The position numbers and the translations under genes are program-made. The notes under the pieces are model-generated. The model made no database searches. It was not told where the DNA came from and saw nothing but the letters and a program-made list of their open reading frames with translations. From Victivallis lenta (GTDB taxonomy: Bacteria > Verrucomicrobiota > Lentisphaeria > Victivallales > Victivallaceae), in NCBI RefSeq assembly GCF_009695545.1, contig NZ_VUNS01000036.1:1-52345 (forward strand): a stretch of 52,345 nucleotides of DNA. Reading direction: 5' to 3'. Positions 41,201 through 48,234 of this stretch are shown piece by piece (position 1 is the first letter of the stretch; every line of letters begins with the position of its first letter).

Positions 41201-41297
41201 AGTCCCGAACCACATCCGGCCCGTAAACATGGGTATATCCGAGCTGTTCAATCAGCTGGATCACCGCATTTTCATAATTTGCTTCTGTATATGCCAT
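38277..41297 (-). CDS. hsdR: Type I restriction endonuclease subunit R
   Basis: 1006 residues, the normal HsdR length. The nuclease domain has D133 in RPDVVIFVNG and E147-x-K149 in VVIELKS, a PD-(D/E)xK site. The superfamily 2 translocase follows: FWHTQGSGKSLSMVFYAHLL (Walker A), VVMADEAHRGQYG (DEAH box), FIGFTGTPI (motif III) and ANO-like later motifs AIARVNRVF (motif VI). The C-terminal helical region binds the methyltransferase. It translocates DNA from an unmethylated site and cuts at a distance. Intact. It follows the DUF3644 gene by 3 bp. Confidence 0.95.
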   Translation of the reverse strand: MAYTEANYENAVIQLIEQLGYTHVYGPDVVRDYTDPLYSDVLEGALIAVNPGIPQAAINEALFKLRNIENGKLEQRNIIFTDYLQNGIEVAYFHNGEQKYERVHLIDYAHIDRNSFIVANQWTFQEHSEKRPDVVIFVNGLPLVVIELKSPSREETDASEAYRQLRNYMLEIPSFFVYNAFCVMSDMAETRVGTITSGEDRFMQWKTVDGETESTAFADFNVLFEGMLEKQRFFDILRNFICFSRDNGNDAKILAGYHQFYAVRKAVVSTVNATQTDGRGGVFWHTQGSGKSLSMVFYAHLLQQELNSPTIVVLTDRNDLDDQLYGQFSKCQEFLRQIPQQASSRENLKELLANREANGIIFTTMQKFEESDSALSQRRNIVVMADEAHRGQYGFEKINEDGKIHIGTARIIRDSLPNATFIGFTGTPISQKDRNTREVFGDYIDIYDMTQAVEDGATRPVFYESRVIHLNLDEKILKKIDSEYELLAQNAEEHAIEKSKKELGQMESILGAPQTIEALCNDIVDHYENYRAQELTGKAMIVAYSRPIAMDIYRKLLEMRPAWNEKIAVVMTSGNDDPEEWRSIIGNKSRKDELARKFKDNDDPLKIAIVVDMWLTGFDVPSLATMYVYKPMSGHNLMQAIARVNRVFKNKEGGLVVDYVGIASALKQAMNDYSKRDQSNYGDTDIGKAVLPKFQEKLEVCRDLFHGFDYANFMDGTDLQRSQLIIGGVNFLSDPKEPKKKELFIKEGLLLRQALSLCRSIVPQNERYEAAFFEAVRTMLTRITGNPKHFSLKEINERINELLKQSIKSDGVINLFADVKEGFSLFDPKFLEEISKMKEKNVAIEILKKLIAEQVSVYRRTNVVKSELFSEKLQRAMNAYLNGMLTNEEVIEELKKMAAEIAAAAASSNQLGLSVEEIAFYDALTKPQAVKDFYDNDQLVAITKELTEMLRSNRTVDWQKKETARAKMRSMVKRLLKKYKYPPEGQEEALETVISQCEMWTDNSLL

Positions 41298-41300
41298 ATT

Positions 41301-42305
41301 TTATGCTCTTTTCTTTAATGAAACTGGACCCTCATACAACGATTTATTTTTTTGACAATGGTCCAAAACAAAATCCAACCACGATTGATACCAGCGCCAA
41401 TCTTTTCCCGCAATCATTACGCCAAATCCTTTTGCAGTATTTTTAGCATCTTCTTGCTTGACTAACATGGTATGTTCATGCATCCTAAATTTTCCATAAC
41501 CTTTAGACTGCACATAACTTACTATCTGACCAGGTAAAAATTTAGGGCGTTCTGTTTCTTTTATGACAGCGTAGTGAGCATTTACTTTTTCTGCCAATTC
41601 AGAATCAGCTTTCACAAATTCAATTACTTGGTCAGCTTGTCCTTTTCTGTTTGCCGTTTTGGGAACAAAAAGAATGCGATAAGCATATTTGGGAGATCCA
41701 TATTCTACATCAGACAGTAATTTATCAAAATTAAGAATATATGACTTTATATTTCCTGGCAAATCTTTTTTGTCAGACAGCATTTCTTTTTGTTCATCAG
41801 AAATAGATGAAAATTGCAAACTAAATGATAGATGACGCTGCATTGTGCTGTCATTAAATAATTTTCTTAAATATTCATCATAGTTCAAACAACAGGCTTG
41901 AAATTTAGCGGAGAGAATATCATCTATACGCGTTGTCATTTGGTGTTCTATTTCGTGTCTTATGCCAATGAGAAAACGTAAATTATTGGATGTATCTTTA
42001 TCTAATGGCGAGGATTCATCGTTTAAACATCTTTCGAGTTCCCAGAATTTATATGCACCATTTTTTGTTCGATCAAATTTTCTTTTTCCATTGGCTTGAG
42101 TTTGAAAATAGCGATATTCAATGCCTGTGCTTCTATAAAATGCATGTAACAAATATGTCCAGGCTATTATCATAAGGACAATATAGGTTTCAGCTTTAAA
42201 AGAAATATTAGGGTTATTAAATATTTGAACGGCAGAAAGTGCAGCTTCTTTTGATTTTTGCAATAATTCTTGCTTTACTGAACCAACTCTACGAATTCTT
42301 CCCAT
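41301..42305 (-). CDS. DUF3644 protein
   Basis: 334 residues. LLQKSKEAALSAVQIFNNPN, with FKAETYIVLMIIAWTYLLHA and FYRSTGIEYRY, is the DUF3644 signature; LIGIRHEIEHQ resembles the helical histidine motif seen in HEPN-like domains. Members are common in restriction-modification loci and defence islands; their function is unproven and an RNase (HEPN-type) role is an inference from RHEIEH. Its AT-rich codon use differs from hsdR and hsdM. It lies between hsdS and hsdR, a frequent place for accessory defence genes. Confidence 0.82.
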   Translation of the reverse strand: MGRIRRVGSVKQELLQKSKEAALSAVQIFNNPNISFKAETYIVLMIIAWTYLLHAFYRSTGIEYRYFQTQANGKRKFDRTKNGAYKFWELERCLNDESSPLDKDTSNNLRFLIGIRHEIEHQMTTRIDDILSAKFQACCLNYDEYLRKLFNDSTMQRHLSFSLQFSSISDEQKEMLSDKKDLPGNIKSYILNFDKLLSDVEYGSPKYAYRILFVPKTANRKGQADQVIEFVKADSELAEKVNAHYAVIKETERPKFLPGQIVSYVQSKGYGKFRMHEHTMLVKQEDAKNTAKGFGVMIAGKDWRWYQSWLDFVLDHCQKNKSLYEGPVSLKKRA

Positions 42306-42314
42306 AATTTTCTG

Positions 42315-42355
42315 CTCCGCTAAATTGCTATTTAGATTTCCACTTCCGACACGTC
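42315..42355. repeat. 41-bp direct repeat, copy 1 (3' end of intact hsdS)
   Basis: Perfectly identical to 44571-44611. It contains TAAATTGCTATTTA and the last codons and stop of hsdS. Recombination between copies would delete the recombinase gene and one hsdS (2,256 bp). Confidence 0.9.
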
Positions 42356-43525
42356 GATTTCCCCGGACATCAGCTTGGGCAGCAGGGCGTCCCGCAGCCG
42401 AGTCAGTCTTTGGTTTTCTGATTCAAGTAATTCTTGCTGGTCAAATAAAGGCTGTGTAATCGTTGAAAAATTCATCAAGGCTTCTTTCGCAGGGATAACA
42501 GCTGGAATAGCTTTCATTACACTGCCAGACACTTCTTTAAATGTTGAACCAGATGCCATTGATTCAATCTTAGGCAAATTGTGCTTCAGAAAACAATAAA
42601 CAAATGCAGTTCCGATATGTAAATGCGGTACAACAGATTTGAACCCTTGATTTGTGGTGATTTCATTTTTTGCAATAGCAATATAACCGATAGGAGCTCT
42701 CGAACTAAACAATACTGTTCCGCGTGGCATAATGACAGCACTGCTATTTCGCAATCCTGCTGGCGTTATATCTGACTCTCCCTTCGATATGAACTTTGAT
42801 TTGTTTCCCGACAAATCTTTAGGCGTTATCCATGCAATTCCATTTGATGTATAGTATTCAGGCTTCGCTTTGGATGGGGTACTTCCGCCAACAACATTTC
42901 CCAGATCCGCAATAGTACCTTGTTTCCAATTTGCACAATGCTGCGAATTTATGAAAAAATCTTCAAAGAGCACTCGTATTTGTTCTTCCAAATTATGGTT
43001 TATCTGAGTGTTCCATCGTATCTTTGAATCAAGAGAAGATAAAATATCGACAGTCAAATCCTGTTGTGAACGCGGGGGAAGCGGAATCTCCATATTTGCG
43101 TATGTTTGAGCATTTATATTTCCGCGTGTACTTCCAGTGTTAAAAGATGCGATCCAACCACGATACGCTTCTGAAATGGCATAATATTTTATAAACAAGG
43201 GATTCACTTTCTGGTGATCAAGAGAAAATTTAATCAAAAATCCTGCGTAAACAAGTTCACCATCCCGAGAGTCGTAAAAATAACTTCTTCCCGTACTGTT
43301 GCCAGTTCTTGCAAAAACAATGTCATTCTCTTTCAGAATATAATTTTTTGCTTTGGGATCGTTCACAGATTTCTTATCGGCAAGATTCAATGTTCCATCA
43401 TCATTTATATCCGTTATACGCAGATAAGTGTAAAGATCCTCTGAAAATGGAACCGCAGAAGCAGGGATACCATAATTACCTTTTCCAATGCAAATATCTG
43501 ATAATTTTACTTTTGTTATATTCAT
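42332..43525 (-). CDS. hsdS: Type I specificity subunit S, intact copy
   Basis: 397 residues with the two-fold design of HsdS. Target recognition domain 1 is at about 1-150, the central conserved helix follows (QQDLTVDILSSLDSKIRWN; TQINHNLEEQIRVLFEDFF), domain 2 at about 200-350, then the C-terminal conserved helix (LESENQRLTRLRDALLPKLM) ending GEIDVSEVEI. The two domains set the bipartite DNA target of the methylase and nuclease. The start overlaps the recombinase stop as ATGA, so its translation follows the recombinase. Recognition domains differ from those of the split copy upstream. Confidence 0.93.
   Translation of the reverse strand: MNITKVKLSDICIGKGNYGIPASAVPFSEDLYTYLRITDINDDGTLNLADKKSVNDPKAKNYILKENDIVFARTGNSTGRSYFYDSRDGELVYAGFLIKFSLDHQKVNPLFIKYYAISEAYRGWIASFNTGSTRGNINAQTYANMEIPLPPRSQQDLTVDILSSLDSKIRWNTQINHNLEEQIRVLFEDFFINSQHCANWKQGTIADLGNVVGGSTPSKAKPEYYTSNGIAWITPKDLSGNKSKFISKGESDITPAGLRNSSAVIMPRGTVLFSSRAPIGYIAIAKNEITTNQGFKSVVPHLHIGTAFVYCFLKHNLPKIESMASGSTFKEVSGSVMKAIPAVIPAKEALMNFSTITQPLFDQQELLESENQRLTRLRDALLPKLMSGEIDVSEVEI
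42981..43008. repeat. Central hsdS repeat, copy in intact hsdS
   Basis: TGTTCTTCCAAATTATGGTT, continuing TTATCTGAG, encodes the conserved INHNLEEQ helix. The split hsdS has two related copies at 45201-45221 and 45290-45312. It is a candidate exchange point between hsdS genes. Confidence 0.7.
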
Positions 43526-44514
43526 CCCACATACCTCCGGTGAGCAATTTTTACGTTACTTTGATTGACCAGAGCATAGCACATGGTCGTATCAATCTTT
43601 TTATGCCCAAGCAGACGCTGGACTTGTTCAATTGGCATACCTTTATCAATCGCACGTGTTGCCAGTGTTCGCCGGAACCGGTGCGGATGTACATTTTCAA
43701 TAGCAGCGATTCTCCCCAGCTTCCGGAGTAGAAATTCAACCCCGCCGATTTCCAGCCGTTTGTGCGGGGATCTCAGCGAAACAAAAAGAGCCGGGTTATC
43801 GTCTGTTCTGCTGTTCAAATATTGCCACAGATGAATCTTTGTCCGGGCATCGAAATAAACTTCCCGTTCGCTGCTGCCTTTCCCGAAAACGATGCAGGAT
43901 CGCTCGTTGAAGTTTATATCCGTTCGGTTCAGTTTGACCAGTTCTCCAACACGCATCCCGGAGGAAGCCAGCAGTTCCACCATTGCCAAGTTGCGAATTT
44001 CAGAACAAGTATCACGCAAAACTTCAATGGTTTCGTCGGTAAACGCTTCTTTAATGATCTTTGCGGTCTTGATCCGATGGATACGCCGCACCGGACTTTT
44101 AACGATATAATCTTCATCCTCAAGCCAGGCAAAAAAGCTGGAGAGAATCCGGCGTATATTGTCAATAGTAACCTTGCTGACATTCCGTTCCTGTTGGTAT
44201 TCTGCCAGATACAGGCGAAGATCGTCGGTATCAATCAGCGTTATTTCTTTTTTGATCCAGGCAAAGAAGCGACCTATTGTTTCCTGATAATAAATGACCG
44301 TTTTCCCGGAACAGCCTTCTATTTGCTTTGCCGAAATAAACATGGTCAACAGGCGATTATTCGCTTCTTGTGTATTATCAACAGGCGAGACCGGTTCGGA
44401 GATCTGGTATTTTTGCAGACAGCTCCGCATAGCGGTCACCAGCTGTTCTTTCTGGCGATCGCTCAATTTTCCGTTCATAGCCTGTTGAATTTCCTTCATC
44501 AATTTTTCTTTCAT
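43522..44514 (-). CDS. Tyrosine recombinase within the hsd locus
   Basis: 330 residues, XerC/D-like. The core-binding domain spans about 45-150 (FFAWIKKEITLIDTDDLRLY). The catalytic residues are Arg in SSGMRVGELVKL, His-x-x-Arg in VHPHRFRRTLATRA, His in LLGHKKIDTTM and Tyr in MCYALVNQSN. Recombinases in this position invert or exchange hsdS segments in many gut bacteria, changing restriction specificity. Here both hsdS genes face the same way, so exchange or deletion between direct repeats is the visible possibility. TCAGGAGAAAC precedes the ATG. Stop overlaps the next hsdS. Confidence 0.9.
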   Translation of the reverse strand: MKEKLMKEIQQAMNGKLSDRQKEQLVTAMRSCLQKYQISEPVSPVDNTQEANNRLLTMFISAKQIEGCSGKTVIYYQETIGRFFAWIKKEITLIDTDDLRLYLAEYQQERNVSKVTIDNIRRILSSFFAWLEDEDYIVKSPVRRIHRIKTAKIIKEAFTDETIEVLRDTCSEIRNLAMVELLASSGMRVGELVKLNRTDINFNERSCIVFGKGSSEREVYFDARTKIHLWQYLNSRTDDNPALFVSLRSPHKRLEIGGVEFLLRKLGRIAAIENVHPHRFRRTLATRAIDKGMPIEQVQRLLGHKKIDTTMCYALVNQSNVKIAHRRYVG

Positions 44515-44570
44515 ATTGTTTCTCCTGATTTATGATGGTTAAGGTAAACTGCACATATTATATCAGGATA

Positions 44571-44611
44571 CTCCGCTAAATTGCTATTTAGATTTCCACT
44601 TCCGACACGTC
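44571..44611. repeat. 41-bp direct repeat, copy 2 (3' end of split hsdS)
   Basis: Identical to 42315-42355. It lies just upstream of the recombinase gene, whose start is at 44514. Confidence 0.9.
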
Positions 44612-45277
44612 AATTTCTCCGGCCATCAGCTTCGGAAGCAGTGCGTCACGAAGCTGTGCCAGTCTTTGGGATTCCATTTTGTTTGTTTCAATAGTTTCCC
44701 AGAAAAAAGATGTCAAACGGTCAAATTCTTTTAACACATTTTCTGCGGGAAGTACGATTTTTATTGCATTAAGTATATCTGTTGTCATGCTTGGAACCGC
44801 AGAACCACTATTCATAGATGCTAAATCTAAGGCCGATAAAATATGGTATGTATATTTAGCTGCTCCTGCTTTTTTCGGCACAGAATAAAACATCGTATCA
44901 ACGGTCCAAAAATCGCCAATTACCCGCATAACATTATTCAAAGTACCTTTCCGAGGGATCAAAACTGATTCCCCTGAAAATAAAGCTTTTTCGGCATAGC
45001 GCATAAGTCCTCCCGATCCATAAACAGGAATTGCTCCATCCGCCAATTTCTTATGATCCTTTCCATACCGTATTTCAAGCATGTCTTTTAATGTGCCTAC
45101 ATTCCATCCTGCTGGGATCTGTCCAAGTTCAGAGTCGACAAACGCTCCATTCTGGAACGGATCAAAATCTACAAACCAAGATTTGAAGATTGCCTTTGCC
45201 TGTTCTTCCAAATTATGGTTTCCATAAGCAGGAAACAGGCACAAAGCCATAAAAATTGTCACGATAACAATTTTCAT
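44588..45277 (-). CDS. hsdS: HsdS C-terminal half-subunit with new N-terminus
   Basis: 229 residues. Residues 1-19 (MKIVIVTIFMALCLFPAYG) are encoded by the inserted 83-bp unit and look like a hydrophobic leader. HsdS sequence starts at NHNLEEQAKAIFKSWFVDFD and continues with target recognition domain 2 (QIPAGWNVGTLKDMLEIRYG) and the C-terminal helix ending AGEIDVSEVEI. GGAGGGG lies 8 nt before the ATG, which overlaps the upstream stop as ATGA. The half carries one recognition domain and one conserved helix, the minimum that in other type I systems can pair as two halves. The hydrophobic leader might hinder this. Confidence 0.8.
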   Translation of the reverse strand: MKIVIVTIFMALCLFPAYGNHNLEEQAKAIFKSWFVDFDPFQNGAFVDSELGQIPAGWNVGTLKDMLEIRYGKDHKKLADGAIPVYGSGGLMRYAEKALFSGESVLIPRKGTLNNVMRVIGDFWTVDTMFYSVPKKAGAAKYTYHILSALDLASMNSGSAVPSMTTDILNAIKIVLPAENVLKEFDRLTSFFWETIETNKMESQRLAQLRDALLPKLMAGEIDVSEVEI

Positions 45278-45304
45278 GCAGCGATCCCCTCCAAATTATG
45301 GTTT
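45207..45304. repeat. 83-bp insertion with duplicated 15-bp hsdS sequence
   Basis: TCCAAATTATGGTTT occurs at 45207-45221 and 45290-45304, 83 bp apart. The unit is not a multiple of three. Between the copies lies AAAATTGT-tatcgtg-ACAATTTT (minus-strand reading), an 8-bp perfect stem. Removing one unit restores a single continuous HsdS frame (INHNLEEQAK). Confidence 0.9.
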
Positions 45305-45813
45305 ATCTGAGCGTTCAGCTCAATTTTGTCGTCAAAGGCTGTCAAAATTGAAGCAACTTTTTGTTGTGTCTTCAGGTCTGGTAAAATTACTGAGATGGAT
45401 TCAAATGTGTCCCGCGTAATGGTATCAAAAACAGAGCCGTGAGTATTCTTTTTTATCGTTTCGATGGAATGACGCAGCAAATAAAAAAGATAGTCATTAC
45501 AGGTTATTCCAGGCTTTGCTCTTAAACCATAGCAAGATTGATTAAAAGCCATTTCCTTTGCAACCTGGGCCAATACCCCAACTGTTCCCCGCGCAGAAAT
45601 GATGATTTCTCCTGGATACAATATTCGAGTGGAACTATTGTTTAGTCCAGCCTCTGTAATTGTTTTTTCGGTTGTAAATACATGTCTAAAATCGTTATTA
45701 AAGTCGACAACAGAAAGCCAGGGAATATCGCCACCCCAATAATCTGAACGAGAGGTTTTCGGAGTTCCACCACCTATAATATCTGCCAATTCAGACAATT
45801 TATATTCTTTCAT
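45274..45813 (-). CDS. hsdS: HsdS N-terminal half-subunit (split)
   Basis: 179 residues from the ATG at 45813, which lies 1 nt past the hsdM stop; the longer reading from 45834 would lie inside hsdM. Target recognition domain 1 includes YKLSELADIIGGGTPKTSRS and GDIPWLSVVDF. The conserved helix LKTQQKVASILTAFDDKIEL then AQINHNLE is followed by GIAA and a stop created by the 83-bp insertion. It would normally continue into the 44588-45277 frame as a ~385-residue HsdS. Confidence 0.85.
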   Translation of the reverse strand: MKEYKLSELADIIGGGTPKTSRSDYWGGDIPWLSVVDFNNDFRHVFTTEKTITEAGLNNSSTRILYPGEIIISARGTVGVLAQVAKEMAFNQSCYGLRAKPGITCNDYLFYLLRHSIETIKKNTHGSVFDTITRDTFESISVILPDLKTQQKVASILTAFDDKIELNAQINHNLEGIAA

Positions 45814-45814
45814 A

Positions 45815-47317
45815 TCATTCCACCTCGAATCCAATGGCTTTCAGATTCTTTTTGATCTCGCTTTCCAGATCGTGGGATTTTGCGAACAGTGCTGAAAGTT
45901 CGGTGGTCAGGCGTTCCATTTTTTCATCGAAAGGCTCGCCGTCATCTTCCTGTTCTTCAATGCCAACGTATCTGCCCGGAGTCAGAATATAATCCTGTTC
46001 GGCAATCTGGGCTGTGGTGGCAACAGCACAGAAGCCTTTGACATCTTCCAGCGTCCCGTTTTCGTAGGCATCAAAAGTTTTTGCAAGTTCCTGAATGTCT
46101 GCATCGGTCAGCATACGCAGTTTCCGGGAAACCATCGTTCCCATTTTGCGGGCATCAATAAAGCAGGTTTTCCCCTTTTGCTTTTTATTGCGGCTCAAGA
46201 ACCACAGCGAAACCGGGATCTGTGTCGTATAAAAAAGCTGTGTCGGCATTGCAACGATACAAGATACGAGATCATCTTCAATGATATTTTTGCGGATTTC
46301 GCCTTCGCCGCCGGATTGGGACGAAAGAGAACCATTCGCCAACACCATGCCAATTTTGCCGTTGGGAGCCAGGTGGTGGATCATGTGCTGAAGCCAGGCA
46401 AAGTTCGCATTGCCTGACGGCGGCACACCATATTTCCAACGAACATCATCTTTCAGGCGATCCGCCCCCCAATCGGAAAGGTTGAAGGGAGGATTTGCCA
46501 TCACAAAGTCAGCTTTTAAAGTCGGATGACAGTCGTTGAAAAAGGTATCCGCGTTATAATTTCCCAGATTTGCTTCAATGCCCCGGATCGCCAGATTCAT
46601 CTGTGCCATCTTCCAGGTGGTCGGATTGGAGTCCTGACCGTAAACCGAAATATTGTTGATATTGCCCTGGTGGTTTTCCACAAACTTTGCCGACTGCACA
46701 AACATGCCACCGGACCCGCAGGCAGGGTCGTAAACCCGGCCGTTGTAAGGCTTCAGGAATTCAACCAACGTTTTAACCACACAGGCTGGTGTGAAAAATT
46801 CTCCGCCTTTCTTGCCTTCCTGTTCGGCAAACATAGCAAGGCAGTATTCGTAAGTGCGGCCCAGAATGTCGCGGGTGTCGCCATGATCTTTCATCTTGAT
46901 ATTGGTGAAAAGGTCCACCACATCACCCAGACGGCGTTTGTCCAGTTCCGGGCGGGCAAAGTTCTTCGGCAAGATGCCTTTCAGTCGGACGTTTTCTTTT
47001 TCAATCAGAATCATCGCATCGTCAATGGTTCTGCCGATTTCAGGCGTATGAGCCGCGTCTGCAATCTTTGCCCAACGTGCTTCCGCCGGAACGAAGAACA
47101 CATTGCAGGAGGTGTATTCGTCCCGATCTTCCGCAAAGTCCGGATCTTCCGCCATAAGTTCATTATAGCGGGCCTCAAATTTGTCCGAGATATATTTCAG
47201 AAAGATAAGCCCAAGAACCACCTGCTTATATTCCGCAGCATCCATATTTCCGCGCAAAATACAAGCGGCATCCCAGATCTCTTTCTCAAAACCAATATTC
47301 GCAGTGTTTTCTGTCAT
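45815..47317 (-). CDS. hsdM: Type I DNA methyltransferase subunit M
   Basis: 500 residues. The N-terminal helical domain (FEKEIWDAACILRGNMDAAE; VVLGLIFLKYISDKFE) is typical HsdM. GRVYDPACGSGGMFVQSAKF is the SAM-binding motif I and KADFVMANPPFNLSDWG the catalytic NPPF motif IV of N6-adenine methylases. The C-terminal helix ends IKKNLKAIGFEVE. With HsdS it methylates the target site and protects host DNA; with HsdR it forms the nuclease complex. AAGGAGATAAAAC precedes the ATG. Intact and of family length. Confidence 0.95.
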   Translation of the reverse strand: MTENTANIGFEKEIWDAACILRGNMDAAEYKQVVLGLIFLKYISDKFEARYNELMAEDPDFAEDRDEYTSCNVFFVPAEARWAKIADAAHTPEIGRTIDDAMILIEKENVRLKGILPKNFARPELDKRRLGDVVDLFTNIKMKDHGDTRDILGRTYEYCLAMFAEQEGKKGGEFFTPACVVKTLVEFLKPYNGRVYDPACGSGGMFVQSAKFVENHQGNINNISVYGQDSNPTTWKMAQMNLAIRGIEANLGNYNADTFFNDCHPTLKADFVMANPPFNLSDWGADRLKDDVRWKYGVPPSGNANFAWLQHMIHHLAPNGKIGMVLANGSLSSQSGGEGEIRKNIIEDDLVSCIVAMPTQLFYTTQIPVSLWFLSRNKKQKGKTCFIDARKMGTMVSRKLRMLTDADIQELAKTFDAYENGTLEDVKGFCAVATTAQIAEQDYILTPGRYVGIEEQEDDGEPFDEKMERLTTELSALFAKSHDLESEIKKNLKAIGFEVE

Positions 47318-47389
47318 GTTTTATCTCCTTGAGTGTGGTTATATATCCGTAATATATCATCGGAACCTGGACATCTAACGTCCACTCTA

Positions 47390-47590
47390 TTACGCTTTGT
47401 TAATTTTTTTTCTACTTTTTTCAGGACCGCCTTTTGCCAGCCAGCCCTCGATCTGGTCTTTTTTAAACTTCCAACATTTACCCATCTTCATTGACGGCAT
47501 ATTATAGTTGGCGATCCAGCGGGAAATCGTGTCATGGCTGACGCCCAGGTAAGCACAAATTTCCTTCATTGAAAGCCAGCGATCGTCCAT
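47390..47590 (-). CDS. Small helix-turn-helix (excisionase-like) protein upstream of hsdM
   Basis: 66 residues. WLSMKEICAYLGVSHDTISR then WIANYNMPSMKMGKCWKFKK is the MerR/excisionase-type winged helix. The basic tail (PEKSRKKINKA) should contact DNA. Such genes lead many type I restriction loci and probably control them; an excision role with the downstream recombinase is an alternative. It ends 73 bp before hsdM on the same strand and has its own promoter at 47635-47663. Confidence 0.82.
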   Translation of the reverse strand: MDDRWLSMKEICAYLGVSHDTISRWIANYNMPSMKMGKCWKFKKDQIEGWLAKGGPEKSRKKINKA

Positions 47591-47634
47591 AATAACCTCT
47601 TGTCGTTATTTGAGTTTTGTAAGTCTATAACTCC

Positions 47635-47663
47635 AATATACAAAAGATAGCATACTTTTTCAA
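47635..47663 (-). promoter_or_regulatory. Promoter for the HTH-hsd operon
   Basis: On the minus strand TTGAAA (47663-47658), a 17-bp spacer and TATATT (47640-47635), about 45 bp upstream of the HTH start at 47590. Confidence 0.65.
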
Positions 47664-47713
47664 ATTTTCAAACGCGATTCTACGCACACATACGATTTTT
47701 CTAAGATAAAAAC

Positions 47714-47747
47714 AAAAAATCCGACCCGAAAGCAACGCCCGGATCGG
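47714..47747 (-). terminator. Terminator for a lost minus-strand gene
   Basis: On the minus strand CCGATCCG pairs with CGGGTCGG (one G-T pair), followed by six T. It lies 60 bp beyond the gene fragment ending at 47809 and would have ended its transcript. Confidence 0.6.
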
Positions 47748-47808
47748 CTCAAAAAGTCATTTATTTTCCCAAGTGCAAATTTGGCACTTTGGAATTGCAC
47801 TTTGAAAG

Positions 47809-47886
47809 TTACTCCACCACCACATACCTCATCACCGTCGTCAGGAGATCGTCGTAGTTGCCCGCTGTGGCCTCGGAGACAAACGT
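47809..47886 (-). pseudogene. C-terminal fragment of an unidentified gene
   Basis: The minus strand reads FVSEATAGNYDDLLTTVMRY then VVVE and a stop. This looks like a real protein end and is followed by a terminator, but the frame has no start and joins unrelated nuclease sequence at about 47887. The parent gene is not recognised. Confidence 0.45.
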
Positions 47887-48230
47887 GTTGGAAACGTCTG
47901 GAAGAACAGGTGCGAAAATTTGCGCTTCATGAAGGCGAGATCATGGTTGTGACCGGACCTGTTCTGCCGAAAGAGAAAAGCATCACGATCGGAAACAACA
48001 AAGTCACGGTTCCCGATCGGTACTACAAGGTCGTCTATGACCTGACTCCGCCGCAAAAAATGATCGGTTTTATCATTCCAAATAATGGAAGTACCCGTCC
48101 TCTGCAGGATTTCGCTGTCACGGTTGATGCGGTTGAAAAAGAGACCGGGCTGAATTTCTTTTCTCTCGTTCCCCGGCAGGAGCAGGATCGTCTGGAAAGC
48201 ACAATTACACTGGATGCGTGGTCGTGGTAG
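47887..48230 (+). pseudogene. 3' fragment of a DNA/RNA non-specific endonuclease gene
   Basis: WKRLEEQVRKFALHEGEIMV, VVTGPVLP, then VPDRYYKVVYDLTPPQKMIG and FAVTVDAVEKETGLNFFSL match the C-terminal half of the NUC1/endonuclease G family. The catalytic DRGH region and signal peptide are missing. Sequence before about 47887 is out of frame and belongs to another fragment. The nuclease is therefore inactive. Confidence 0.65.
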
Positions 48231-48234
48231 TCTC

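Noticed and set aside
42332-45813. Classical inverting hsdS shufflon
   Set aside because: Both hsdS genes and both 41-bp repeats point the same way; no inverted copy of the repeats was seen in the window, so simple inversion is not supported.
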